NCBI RefSeq assembly: GCF_014839805.1
Contig: NC_051124.1
Coordinates: forward strand, 1-64,000
DNA from: Manduca sexta
Lineage: Eukaryota; Arthropoda; Insecta; Lepidoptera; Sphingidae
Direction of reading: 5' to 3'
DNA length: 64,000 bases
In this document: positions 1-11,527 of the stretch, one piece after another
Layout: each line of letters begins with the position of its first letter
Position numbering within the stretch: the stretch's first letter is position 1
Made by a program: the position numbers and the translations under genes
The notes under the pieces: generated by a model
What the model saw: the letters and a program-made list of their open reading frames with translations, nothing else
Database searches by the model: none
What the model was told of the DNA's origin: nothing

Positions 1-524
1 CTTATAATTAGGTATAGGTACGTATATACTACTAAAATAATTTGAAGTAAAATATTTTACATCACTGCCGCGTAGCATTAATTTTAAAACGTAACCTCTA
101 CGTTACACCCACCTCTCGTGTAACATATAGGCGCGTGTGGAAGCTTCCAGACGAATCTCTAATTATTTGGGGGAATTAGTAAAACCGTTCTGGATACGTG
201 ACCCGAATTGCTTCTATTTGTCCTTAATTAAATGTACACGCAAGCCATTTCTTTCGATACAACTATTTGTAAGCGTAATTAATTGAAAATTGATTCGGCG
301 AAATGGTCTGCGGTTTTTCTTGTGCGATGTAGGGTAATTGGTGTTTTTGGTGTGGACTTTGAATTGTGACATTGAGAACTTTAAAAGTAAGGAACTTTGT
401 GTTTTATTTTAAAGGGTATATTATTAAACAAATTTTAATTGAATTTATCATGGTTTCGAAGAACTGATCGATTAAAAAAAAACAAGCTAAGCATTATGAT
501 CAGTGAATCTTTTTTATTATTGCT

Positions 525-770
525 TTGGATGACGAGACATCCAACACCTTGAATTACAAAATGTTGTCTGGTATTCCTCTGCGCTCGTCGTCCTGAGACA
601 TGAGATGTTAAGTCTTATTATGTCCAGTAGTTACACTGGCTTCAATTTCCTTCAAACCGGAATACAACCGTGACTAAACACTGCTGCCTGGTGGCAGAAA
701 TAGACATTACGGTGGTACCTACCCAGGCGTAATCTCACATATGAGAGACCTACCACCAGTTCATTGATTA
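525..770 (+). repeat. interspersed repeat, family A
   Basis: This segment shares its layout and many words with 58205-58465: the track ending in 'acctaccca', then a 'gagacc' block, and the preceding 'gagtctta/aagtctta' and 'ccttcaaac' blocks. Two diverged copies 57 kb apart show it is dispersed. It resembles the 3' portion of a LINE common in Lepidoptera, but no open reading frame remains and the LINE clade is not assigned. Confidence 0.6.
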
Positions 771-961
771 CGTATTCTATTGACATACATAAATGCATAA
801 CCACAATCCCGTAGGAAGTGGTAGGTCGAGGCGGAACCTGTGCACCCTCGATTTTCCCAGCTTATTTCCGCCCGGATATGAGTTTTTATGGTCATGAGGA
901 CCAATTTAAATCCACATGTTTTGTAAAGTCGACATTCTTACGTATTTAATTAAATTAAATC

Positions 962-1110
962 GTAATATGAGCCCTGTATTATATACTGTTCCACTACTGG
1001 GCACAGACCTCCTCTACAGCTGAGAGGGATTAGGCCTTAATCCACCACCCTGGTCTAGTGCGGATTGATAGACTTCACACACCCTCAAAATTTTATAGAG
1101 AACTTCAATG
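962..1110 (-). repeat. SINE 1 fragment (3' part)
   Basis: On the minus strand this matches the 3' two-thirds of the tRNA-derived SINE seen complete at 15833-16145, including the 'gtgtgaagtctatcaatccg' region, the 'aaggcctaatcc' block and the 'aatacagggct' end. The tRNA-like head with boxes A and B is missing, so it is a truncated copy. Confidence 0.75.
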
Positions 1111-3330
1111 TTTTATCCTATATAAATATAAAACCTCATTCATATCTAAATATAATGCTAACAATATTTTTTTTTGCAATATTATAAACCAAAACCAGAG
1201 AGTTTAAATGCTCCTTTTACAAAATAACATCGACTGCAACACTGCACCCATGACTAATGTAGGTGTGTATTGGGAGAGAGCAGCAACATTTGCCCTACTT
1301 ACGTTTGCCAAAAGTTGCCAACTACCCGCAAATACTTGGAAACTCATGAGTACAGACGTGGATTTATTTCCGAAGGAACACTCACAGTCGAGTTTAATTA
1401 ATTAACTCGGTTGAAAGAGTTCGCTGTAAATCGACGGGTTCTATCGACTTCTTATTGGCGAGGGCGACTTAGCGGTGACGCTCTGGATTTACGCTCTCTC
1501 GTTCGTTTTTATTGATGTTGCCTTGTTTTTTGGTGGAATTGGGTTTAAATTGATGAAATTGTGTTTAATTTATTTATCGCTTGCTTGACTAAAAAGTTCG
1601 TAGTTAATGTGTTTGGTTTGGGAGGTTACATTATCAGATTGAATGGATTATTGGTTTATTCTTTTTCAACCATTTGCTAGGAATATTATCACGAATAACT
1701 TAGCCAAATTGTTACAGAAACTTTGTGAAGAAATACATTGTCACATTGAACCCATATTAGGGTGGGACAAAGCCAGAAGGAAATAACATGCTCATAGGAA
1801 TTATTAAGTATTCTATGAATTTAGAGTCTAAAAACGTAACTTAACATTAATTTGCAGTAAACAATTAAGGATTTATTAGAGTATTTGTTATTTAAATAAA
1901 TTATATTAATTCATAATTTTGTCCTTATAAGACAGGAGTTCCCAGAATAGTTTTGGTCTCGTCACACTGCTACCCAAAAAGAAATGCCCATGCCCTATTC
2001 CCTTTAATAGCAGGAAGTTATCCCATATAATATTATTATAAAAATGATATTGCTAATTTGTTACGTCTTTACATATTCACCCTCAAACTGGTGATGATGA
2101 AATTTGGCATTGTTGTCAGGGGTACAGACGGACTCTCATTCAGAAACAGAACTGTTCCTGAGATACAGAAATTGATTGACAAAATCTACATTAATAATTA
2201 ACATGTTTAACATTAAAATTTTATTCATCTAAAGTATTGCTGTTTGTTAGTCACATTATATTTACTTTGTGAATGTTGTGTATACCGGTAAGTGGCATGA
2301 ATATCAGCCAATTGTCAACACGGAATGTCTTTTTTTTAGATTTAAGGATATGTATGCCGTTGGTGTACCTTATTAAATAAATTAATAAATAAATGTACCC
2401 TCTATTCTGCCACCCTAGGCGCGCGCCTCTTACTTTGAAAGCTTTAAGAACTGGAAATAAGCAAGATAATTAATTACGTCTTATAAGAATATTCAACATG
2501 TCTATTAACTTCAAGTTACAATATTAATGTAGCGGCGCGGTTTCGTCCCCCATACTGATGTAAACTTACTCCACATGTGTATGTACTGATTTATTATTAA
2601 GTACAAAGTTTCTTACGAAAATCGAGTGCGTTAAGAAAGCGGTGGATTTTAACAGTATTTTAAAGTAGGTTTAATATTTTATTTTGTTGTTTATTTAAGA
2701 TACATACAGAATACAACCAGAGCTGTTGCTGTATACTATCATCATTGTCAGCCACATAAAGTCCGCTGCTGAACATAGCCTTCCGCTAAAGATTCCTGAT
2801 TAACATAATAATAGGTAATCTAAGTAGATATAATTTTGACGTTATATTTAAATATACTATTTGTAGGTATTCTGATGCTTATAGATTAAGTAGGTGGTGG
2901 TTATTAGGCAATTTTTTTTATTATAGCAATTTATTTCACTAATCTGGTATTGGGAAGCATTATCTGTACCATTTCTTTCTGTTTCTCCCCTGGACTTATT
3001 CAACTACATCTTTGTTTAGCTATGAAGGACGTAATTGTCAATATTTTTTACGAAATTCCCGATAGTTCCACTTTTATAAATACAGAGTCGTGGTAGTAAT
3101 AATGCGAAGAACTTTCCTGTGTTTTTATTTAATTGTTAGAATATCATGTGCCGCTCTTATATAGAAAGTTCCACGCAAATTACTACAATATCTTCATCCA
3201 TATAACCGGTGAAAACAACAACGAGAGTTGTAATAAATTAAATTCGACAAGGTGAGTGAAATTGGTTTACAATTTGAACGCAATACAAAATTTACGATAT
3301 CTGTACTGCGATGCATGTATCTGTTCCGTG

Positions 3331-3982
3331 CAGTGGCGGCTCATCCGAAAGAGCGCTGGTGCAGTGCACTCCCACGAAAATTACGTACTTATATAATTTA
3401 ATAATTTATATATATTTAAAATACATAAGATCCTTACATTACATTCTTTATATTTTACTATGCCTATAAAAAGTTTATTATATTACCTATATAGGTACAT
3501 GTAGCGTCAATTTGTAACGAGTGGAGCGCCAGCGATTGTGCTCCTATGAAACGAAGTTTAGTACGACTCTTAGTACTGTATTCAATGAGTGCGAAAGAGA
3601 GAAATCGACTCGGGCTGACGCGTGAAACAAAAGATATCGTATGAGAAATCAACGTAATCTGGAGCGCCGCTCACGCGTCACTCAGTTCAGCCGCGCCGCG
3701 CGCCGAGTGGATATGCTACTTATGCGCAGTTGTCGTTCTTATGTATACAAACAACTTCAAGCAAGCTCGTCGACTTCGTCAGTTAATTCGCAGTTTTTTT
3801 AAATAAGTATTAAAAAATAGTTTGTGTGCGATATTTTGTGTTAAATGGAACAATACAGTATATCTTTTATAAAACAGTCTGAAAAGAAATGCGGCTAAAT
3901 ACAAATAAAAAAAATAGTAAGCTCTAGTTTTTCAATTATTTTTTTGTGAACCCCCATCAAAAAATTTCACGAGCCGCCTCTG
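3331..3982. mobile_element. non-autonomous hAT element
   Basis: The ends form terminal inverted repeats, CAGTGGCGGCTC on the left and GAGCCGCCTCTG on the right, 11 of 12 matching when inverted. They are flanked by a perfect 8-bp duplication, GTTCCGTG, at 3323-3330 and 3983-3990. An 8-bp target duplication and CAGNGGCGGCTC-type ends are hallmarks of hAT transposons. The 652-bp interior has no transposase; its longest frame (62 residues, minus) resembles nothing I know. The element must have been mobilised in trans, and the perfect target duplication suggests a fairly recent insertion. Confidence 0.88.
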
Positions 3983-4303
3983 GTTCCGTGCATTTATAAT
4001 CTGTATGTCAATTAATGCAATCAGAGAATTTTATTAACATTAAACCTCGATATACATATTTATGTTTATAGAAATGTCATCGTGTATTATTTAATATACT
4101 TTGTTTGACATCTCTAGTATTGTAACTGTTGTATTTCGCATGTAATTAATTAATACAGCTATTTTATGTAGCACGGTTTTATTTTATATTTTTATTGACA
4201 GACGTCTAAGAAAATATCTAAAAGTTACCATAGAGTTCTAAGGCATAAAGTTCTAATGTAATATATAACAGTAACTCTTTGCAGTTATGGATATATAACA
4301 CAA

Positions 4304-4327
4304 ACACACACACACACACACACACAC
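4304..4327. repeat. (CA)n microsatellite
   Basis: A run of twelve AC units lies directly beside the SINE 2 copy that follows, so it is probably the expanded tail or target site of that SINE. Confidence 0.9.
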
Positions 4328-4570
4328 TCACATACCCACTTACGCCGTCTATCTCCCAAAGGGTAGACAGAGGCGCAACTGGTGAGCCCACTTTCCGCCA
4401 TATGTTTTCTGTCCCATGATACGGACTAAGCTTATCTCCATATTAAGCAAAAATTTCAGACTCAACAGTATTACTGAGCAAAAAAACGATATCACTTTGC
4501 TCGACCCAGGGAACAAAGTTGAGACCTCAGCAATGCAGTTTCACCGTAATACAACTACGTCACCAAATTT
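4328..4570 (-). repeat. SINE 2 copy, diverged
   Basis: Read on the minus strand this follows the same order of blocks as 5521-5750: tRNA-like head, an 'agtgatat' block, 'ctgctcagta', a 'gtgggc' block, 'ttgc.cctct', and a terminal 'ccctttggga'. It is more diverged than the 5521 copy. Confidence 0.65.
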
Positions 4571-4957
4571 TGTATGTCTATAAATAATAAATAAATAAAA
4601 ATATAATAAAAATCTTTTGACAAAAAAATTAGAAGACTAAAGCTGGGATTGTTGGTGCAAAATATTCGTTATTCATAAAATATTTTTAACCCTATGTTAG
4701 CAGAGATAGAAACGAGTACGTGCTTTCATTTATTAAAGCAATATCAAAATGACCCTTTATAGTCGATCAACAGGACGTTTTGTTTCGGAAAGATCACCAG
4801 AACAATGCCGGCCTGTTTTATGATCTTATAATATACCTAATTAGTGCTTTAAAAAACACGATTCTATGCCTTATTTAATACCTAGACTATATTATTTTTT
4901 CTCATAATTATTGAAGAGAAAGAAAGGCAACAAATGGCACAATTTATTAGCAAGTTA

Positions 4958-5165
4958 GTTGGGCCGGGTAAAATATCTCCACCGCACCTGATGGTAAGTG
5001 GAGTGGAGATAATTACTTCTCAGGTGACACCACTATTCAGGCCTGTTGGAACCGGATATACAGGCTGATCCCGGAACGCGACACCCTTACGTTAGCAACT
5101 ATGGCGGGTTTTAATACCTTGTGTACGGTGGTTATCCGGCGGATATAAACTATATCCTATCACCA
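4958..5165 (+). repeat. interspersed repeat, family B
   Basis: Matches 54158-54406 over most of its length: 'gcacctgatggtaagtgg', 'ctgatcccggaacgcgacac', 'cgggttttaa.accttgtgt', 'acggtggt' and 'atatcctaccaccagc' (or close variants) occur in the same order. The second copy sits in an intron of the TPH-domain gene. It has no coding capacity and looks like a LINE 3' end or a MITE. Confidence 0.7.
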
Positions 5166-5520
5166 GCAAATCAACTATAATTAAATTATATTTTTTAACT
5201 CTTTCTAATCGTCATGAATCTACCCCTAGGTGAGACAGGATAGCTAGTGTATTATCATGTTATTGGTTTTTCATACAACAAAAACACAGGTAACAAAATT
5301 GAATAAAAGCAGTCCCGTGTAGTCGCCTAGTTTATGAGTGGTCCCACGCGAGGACCAAAATGCTGTGAAAGGTTCTGATATCATAATTTGTGAGGGTATT
5401 TACCTTAGACATGAAACTAACAAAACCCTTCAAGTGTTTCTTTCAATAAGATTTTAGGGGGTTAAATGTTTCAATCCCATGATGTCATTTAATTTATAAA
5501 AAACAAAACCGACATCAAGC

Positions 5521-5750
5521 ATTTATCCCTGAAGGGGTGTGCAGAGGTGCAACGAGGGCACCCACTTTTCACCAAGTGTGTTCGCCCATGATGTGATAGG
5601 AGGCGAGCCTATCGCCATATCGGGCACAAATTCCAGACTCCGGTCCGATACTGAGCAGAAAAACCTAAATATCACTTTTGCCCGACCCCGGGATTCGGAA
5701 CCCAGGACCCTCAAAGCGCTGCTGTACAACTACGCCACGAAAGCAGACTA
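5521..5750 (-). repeat. SINE 2, near full length
   Basis: On the minus strand it starts with a tRNA-like head: a box A-like 'tggcgtagttgtaca' followed about 30 bases later by the box B-like 'gggttccgaatccc'. The body continues with 'gggcaaaagtgatattt', 'ctgctcagtatcgg', 'gcccgatatggcgataggc' and 'atcacatcatgggc', and ends with 'ccccttcaggg'. Other copies lie at 4328-4570 and 10160-10370, with a tail at 15121-15200. Being a SINE, it needs a LINE partner to move. Confidence 0.75.
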
Positions 5751-6763
5751 TATTTAATTTCTATCGTCACGTTAAATAAATTCTTCTTCCCGGTAACTGA
5801 GTTTTGGATTAACTGAATGTAAATTAAATCGATAAAAACATTTTCATGTTCCTGTCCTGGGAATCAACAGGATATTCACTAATACTGTAATACCCTAGAG
5901 TATTAGCAATGCATTTAAGCAAGCTGAAGTTTGTTTTGCTATTTTTAGATTCAATAGCAAGTTATATTAATTCCGTATGGCTTTACCTTTATTTTATACT
6001 CGAAACAGATTAATATAGATAGAACCAAAAGTAAAGCTAGTCTATATTATTGTTATTTTAGTGTTGTCTTGCAAAAACATTACTAAATATATATTCTAAA
6101 TAGTTTTGAGTATCCAATATCAATAATACAACTCAAACAATAAACTTTAATACGTATTTTATAAGACCTATTTCGAATACTAATAAATCCGTTTACGATC
6201 CTCGGATAGCAACCCAACTCCTTTTATGATTCGAATAAAAATGTTAGTTAGTCTGAAGTCGTCAGTGTACCTTAACCAGGGTTTATGTGGACAAAGGGCT
6301 GTCTCTGTAATTTCAAGGGTTTCGTAATGTTAGGGTCTTTTGAGGGTCTAAAATCAAATGCTTTAAGTTCCGTTCAGCCAAGTGTCTTTATAGTGTTTGA
6401 AATGTGCTCTGCCTTAAGTCTAAATATATTTTTGTATTTAAGTTTAATAGATTTAAAGAAGTCTATATAATTGAGAAGTTAATGTAAAAATATGTATATG
6501 CAAGCATATTTGTTTACACTAATATCAGTAATGTGTCGTTAATATTATTAATTACAAATTATGGTTGTATGTTTGAGCATAATTAGTTATACCTGAAAAG
6601 GACGTGGAGCTATGCTTTGTGTCAATATTTTTATACCTTTACCAATCTAAGTACTTATTCGCATTATGTACTCCCTTCCCACCTGCTCCCGCCATCTGCC
6701 TCCCATAAAGGAACTCCAAAGCCAGTTCTTAGACCTATTAAAAGTAATCATTTATTGTTCCAG

Positions 6764-7142
6764 ATTGCCTGCACCTCCAACTCTACCGAGACCCAAAAGA
6801 CAGATACAAGAAGGGCCAAACGAAAGCCTCGCTATCCCTCCAACATTTCTTGGGGTTTGAGTCAGGATTCACATTGGACAAGGAGTCTAACACCATAGCA
6901 ATCATCTGCCAGGACGTCATCGTGGTCTTGGCTTTCGAGACCAGAGAACGGCTGATAGCCTGGCAGGTGAAGGTCGGAGGGCAGTTGGGGACGTCGAAGG
7001 AGTTCCTGGTGATGATAGGAGGCGGGGGAAGTAGGAAACTCCCAGCTGGACCCGCGAGGCTGCACATCCAGGGTCGGAGGTTCGCGCTCACCAGTGGGGT
7101 GCCGCCCCGTCTGCTTGGTATTTGGGAGCTGGCCCATTTGAG
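6764..7142 (+). CDS. DOK7-like PH/PTB protein, one internal exon
   Basis: An acceptor (ttgttccag) precedes 6764 and a strong donor (GAG/GTAAGT) follows 7142. In the frame 'CLHLQLYRDPKDRYKKGQ' the 126-residue product aligns by eye with vertebrate Dok-7: the second half of the PH domain ('SNTIAIICQDVIVVLAFETR') runs into the start of the IRS-type PTB domain ('KLPAGPARLHIQGRRFAL', then 'GIWELAHLR'). Dok-7 family proteins are cytoplasmic adaptors for receptor tyrosine kinases such as MuSK. The exon starts in phase 2 (two leftover bases) and ends mid-codon. No exon completing the PTB domain was found downstream; it may lie in the 9179-9678 gap or in a long intron. Another Dok/IRS family member is possible. 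Confidence 0.78.
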
Positions 7143-9178
7143 GTAAGTATGATTATAATATCCATAAACTCTTGTGAAACCAAGCCGTAGCATTTACAGT
7201 TAAGGGCTTAGGGTTTTTTAGACATTACAAAAATACACACGACTTCATCAAGTAATAAAAAAATTACCGCAGCAACATCATAAACTGTGTTCATAAAACA
7301 TAAATTTTCATATAAATTAGACGAGATTCTACAGCAAAAGCTAATTTCGCACAAATTTGGCGAAAAGTGATTTAAATTTAATCTGTTCTGAGATTAACTT
7401 TAGATGAAACTAAATCCTAAAAAGAACATCAAAATATCAAAATTTGAACCTTTTTAGATAGCAAATAAAGTAATTTGTTAGCTCAAAGGACTTGGGTTAT
7501 TTTGCTCTTTGAATTCTGGAGTCGTTAAGAATTAAATGCTTAAAATGAGCCTTTTTCTAACAGTTAAACTCTAAAGAGGCTCGCGTGATATAGTTTCGGT
7601 GTGGTATACGTCCAATAAGATAAACACAATTGTAGTGACCGTCGGGTAATATGCCTTAGGTTAAAATATAATACCTATTTTATTCAACAGTAATTGTATT
7701 CACGATCCGGCTTTAATATTATATTTTTACTACATCATAGTATTGGGCAATTTAAACTGCTAATTTTACTATAAACTCTAATTTCATATTGTGCAACAAA
7801 TATAAACCAATATGACACGTGTGTGGTTTGCGGTTGGAATCCGTTCAAGGAGTAATTATAAATTTATAATGCGAGTAAATATTAAATTCCATTATAGTTA
7901 CTCTTTGTTTTTAAAAATCTGTTCTCAATGCACTTCCTTGATTACTTCCCAATGCACCCATCACAAGCCAGACCGCGTAAAAAATAATGAAACTCGTAAC
8001 CTCCACATGTGATTGAAATCAAAAATTTTACGACAGCTTCCTGGCGTCCATCCAGATATATAGTGACAATAAAATTCTTGCCCTCCACCGAGGCTCATAA
8101 AGCGACGTGTGGAGTCTTCAGTTTCAACTGGACGCCAGCGCGATGTTAACGGCCGCGGCTTCCGTTACCGACGCCATTTTGTCTAAAGCGTCCACCATTT
8201 TAAAATGCGCAGGGTGGCCGTGTAAAGATTTGAATTTGGCAAGATAAAAGAATACATTTGCAAAATTACCTTTGTAAATTCATTGTATGTAAATTTGTAT
8301 TTTAATGGTTTGTGTTATAATTTATAGTCGTGTATTGTATTTTATTTTCATCTGAATAAAGTTTATTGGTGTCATTCTATATAACACTCAATTTGAGACT
8401 TAAATTCTCTTTTGTAGCCCTGACACGGTATTCTTCTATTTTCGATAATAATCAAATCCTTTTAATTACAAAAAAATTATAAAATATTTTCATTACAGAA
8501 AAGGTACTTATTTCTACTACTATTAGACTATTTTATTAATGACTTTGAATAAGTATTGTAAATAAAATATATTTTTAGAGAAACTTTACCAGTCTTCAAC
8601 TTTAATTAAATTTTCCTGAAGGCTAAATTTGGTCTTTGTAAAATTAATTTAATTCTTTGGTTGTTATTTAAAGAGTAGGACAAACGATTTTAAGTTTTTC
8701 TCGTCAAGGTATTATTATTATTTGAAAATAAATTTATATAATGTTTTATAGCTTTAAATAGCTTCGCCAGACAACAATTTAGTTTACTTCGCTAATATCC
8801 ATTACGTAGAATGTAAGCATTTCAGTCGATTGCCTTATCCATGGATTCATCGCATAAGCTATACACGTAATATTTATAAATGAAAACGAAAAAAATAAGG
8901 TCACAAATTCGGTCAAAATGTAGCCACACTCACCCTTTAAAAAAACTACTAAACATATCAAACTAAAACGAAAATATTTTCCAAAAATGCGGTCAAAAAC
9001 TGAGACGGGCAAGTTCCTGCAAAACCGCACGCGGCAGTTACCCGAGCATTTTAGAAATGAACTTCGCTTGTACCCGAGCCAAACCGCAGCTTTTACGCTC
9101 CCCACATACGCCATATTCGCTTTACCATCAAAACTAACAGCGCCGGCGACATGCGGCAGGAGGTGAAACATGAATTAG

Positions 9179-9678
9179 NNNNNNNNNNNNNNNNNNNNNN
9201 NNNNNNNNNNNNNNNNNNNNNNNNNNNNNNNNNNNNNNNNNNNNNNNNNNNNNNNNNNNNNNNNNNNNNNNNNNNNNNNNNNNNNNNNNNNNNNNNNNNN
9301 NNNNNNNNNNNNNNNNNNNNNNNNNNNNNNNNNNNNNNNNNNNNNNNNNNNNNNNNNNNNNNNNNNNNNNNNNNNNNNNNNNNNNNNNNNNNNNNNNNNN
9401 NNNNNNNNNNNNNNNNNNNNNNNNNNNNNNNNNNNNNNNNNNNNNNNNNNNNNNNNNNNNNNNNNNNNNNNNNNNNNNNNNNNNNNNNNNNNNNNNNNNN
9501 NNNNNNNNNNNNNNNNNNNNNNNNNNNNNNNNNNNNNNNNNNNNNNNNNNNNNNNNNNNNNNNNNNNNNNNNNNNNNNNNNNNNNNNNNNNNNNNNNNNN
9601 NNNNNNNNNNNNNNNNNNNNNNNNNNNNNNNNNNNNNNNNNNNNNNNNNNNNNNNNNNNNNNNNNNNNNNNNNNNNNN
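9179..9678. other. assembly gap (500 N)
   Basis: Exactly 500 N. The fixed size marks a scaffold join of unknown true length. Open frames crossing it are artefacts. Confidence 0.99.
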
Positions 9679-9815
9679 TTACAATATTTGAAATATGAAT
9701 TGCTAGCCTATTTTATAACAAATTTTTATGCAGTTTTCGCAGGAGTCCTTCTTTTTCGTATCATTAACCATTACATATAGAATAATGAACAAAATCAAAC
9801 ATAGGCCGGTTCCCT
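9679..9815 (-). repeat. dispersed repeat beside the gap
   Basis: The reverse complement of this segment matches about 22470-22600, with only scattered differences over roughly 110 bases (both contain 'ggttaatgatacgaaaaaga' and 'ctcctgcgaaaactgcata'). One copy directly borders the N gap, so this repeat may be why the contig ended. Confidence 0.8.
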
Positions 9816-10159
9816 ATTGTATCAAATTATTATCTAGAACATTTTGTTACATTTGTTGCAAAATGCGTTTATATCAGTAGGATTTTTGATAATACTATCT
9901 ATTTACGTGCGTCACTACGGGACGCTTCATATCTCTCCGATAACAAGTTATATCACTCGAAAATAATCTGTTTAATACAATAAACAAATAACAATTACTA
10001 TGATTATTATAAAACAAGATTACCAGGCTTCTATGGGCGGTAGAGTAGAATAGCACCCTTTTTGTAAGAAAGGTTGTTGTTTAAAAGTAAAGGAGTAAGA
10101 ATAAGTACCTTATAAAATTCATAATGTCAGAAGAATCCCTATTATGCTCTGGACTTTTA

Positions 10160-10370
10160 AATTATGAATATACTACTTCTCGAAGATTGAGACAGTGCTG
10201 AGTGTAGGTTCGATCCCCGGGTAGGGCAAAGTGATATTATTATATATTTAGTATAAATTTGGAGTCTGGAATCAGAGCCCGATATGGCGATAGACTCGCC
10301 CCCTATCACATCATGAGACGGAATATGCACGACAGAAAGTATGAGCGTTACTATGCCTCTACCCACCCCT
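10160..10370 (+). repeat. SINE 2 copy
   Basis: The plus strand shows the box B-like 'ggttcgatccccgg', then 'gggcaaagtgatat', 'ggagtctggaat', 'gcccgatatggcgataga' and 'atcacatcatgag', the same block order as the minus strand of 5521-5750. The 'tctgctcagtatc' block is replaced by AT-rich sequence. Confidence 0.75.
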
Positions 10371-10394
10371 TCCCAAGTCCCAAGAACAAAGTAC

Positions 10395-10620
10395 GAAGCC
10401 AGCGCCGTCTATTTAAACAAATCTGATAATTTAATTCCATTATTTCCCATGGAAGCAAATTACCGACATGAAAATTAGCCTAAGTAGTAATCCAAGACAT
10501 GGTCTGTCCGTATGCCAAATTTCATTTAAATATATTCAGCTGTTTCTACATTTAATCTTAACAAATATCCAAACATTTTCTCAAACTTTTAATTTTATAA
10601 TATTAATAAGAAGTAAGATT
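10395..10620 (+). repeat. interspersed repeat, family C
   Basis: Shares block order with 56551-56715: 'agcgcc.tctatttaaa', 'gcaaattaccgaa/gacat', 'taatccaagac' or 'taatccaggac', 'gccaaat/gccgaaat', and 'tttataatatta' near the end. The second copy is in an intron of the TPH-domain gene. Confidence 0.6.
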
Positions 10621-11354
10621 AAGATGATACTGTACATACATTCCTATTTAGTTTAGTCGTTTTGCTGTGCCGAGATATAATCCTACAGCCATTGTAAATA
10701 ACAAGAATAGTATTATCAATCCTTCATTATACTGACCTGTTGCTGGACACTGGTTGCTTCTACCTATAAAATTGTTTGTCAAATCAAAACACGTCACAAA
10801 TTGAAGTTTACGATTTTTTTTATAACCGCTTGCCTTTCTTACTTCAACTCTCTTTAGGGGATCCAATCGTGGCTACTTATTTTGAAAACCATTTAAAATG
10901 TCCGACCAGCGATTCAAATCTATTACCTACCAGAGATGCATGGAAAGCAACCTGCAATCTCCATCTCAGCAGTCCGATCCGCACACCGCTAGACTATTGT
11001 TACGTCAGTTACATGAAATAGCGATAAAGTAATATATGTCATAACTCCTTGTTACGTACGTCAGAGGTCAGACAGTCAATCATAGCCACAAAAATTATGG
11101 GTTCTGCGGCAAAAGAGAAAGAAAATATAACTATTAGTTAAATAAAACAATTCCAATTTATTTACAATTTATTATCAAAAAATACTTATCAATTAGATTT
11201 AAATTAATACAGGCATATTACAAGATTATTAATAGAGTACTGTTTACAGTTCAGATATCGTCTATCTATTGTTAACAGAATTACAATTCATAGATTATCA
11301 GGTAACCTATACATGACAATATTTTGGGAAACCTTTTCTGCTTTAACATGATAA

Positions 11355-11360
11355 TTTATT
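11355..11360 (-). terminator. poly(A) signal of the EF-hand gene
   Basis: AATAAA on the minus strand, about 170 bases downstream of the EF-hand stop codon. It is the plausible cleavage signal, but AT-rich sequence makes chance matches common. Confidence 0.45.
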
Positions 11361-11527
11361 GAACATTATTCTATATTACATCTCGGGGCAGTGCCTTATA
11401 GTACTTTGTATTTCAGGCTCCATGTTCGTACAATTTATGTCCAAACACTGTTTATCAGCAACCTGAAGTTATCATTCAGTTGTATAAAATACATCGAGAA
11501 TATTCTTATAAAGCATTCTAAATGTTA

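Larger units (their letters stand above)
1..6763. other. gene-poor repeat-rich stretch
   Basis: No convincing coding exon was found here; open frames are short and lack family resemblance. The stretch holds the repeats listed separately: a LINE-like family near 525-770, SINE pieces, the hAT element at 3331-3982, a CA microsatellite and two further repeats. It probably lies upstream of, or within an intron of, the DOK7-like gene whose exon begins at 6764, but that link is inference. Confidence 0.6.
7143..11354. other. non-coding stretch with gap and repeats
   Basis: No supported exon was found. A locally GC-richer patch at about 8040-8220 has an inverted pair, 'ctggcgtcca' and 'tggacgccag', and 'gccattttg' motifs that could be promoter-like. 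A 130-codon minus-strand frame at 8779-9171 ends against the N gap, has no recognisable domain and is not called. Repeats in this stretch are listed separately. Confidence 0.5.

Noticed and set aside
4304..4327. CRISPR-like or regulatory repeat
   Set aside because: It is a simple CA microsatellite beside a SINE; a CRISPR array is not expected in an insect nucleus and none of the repeats has spacer structure.
8779..9171. 130-codon minus-strand frame
   Set aside because: No recognisable domain, low-complexity hydrophobic stretches, and it ends against the gap; not supported as a gene.
9151..9780. Open frame of 209 codons across the first N run
   Set aside because: Almost all codons are N; it is an artefact of the gap. 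The same applies to the four frames across 36823-37460.
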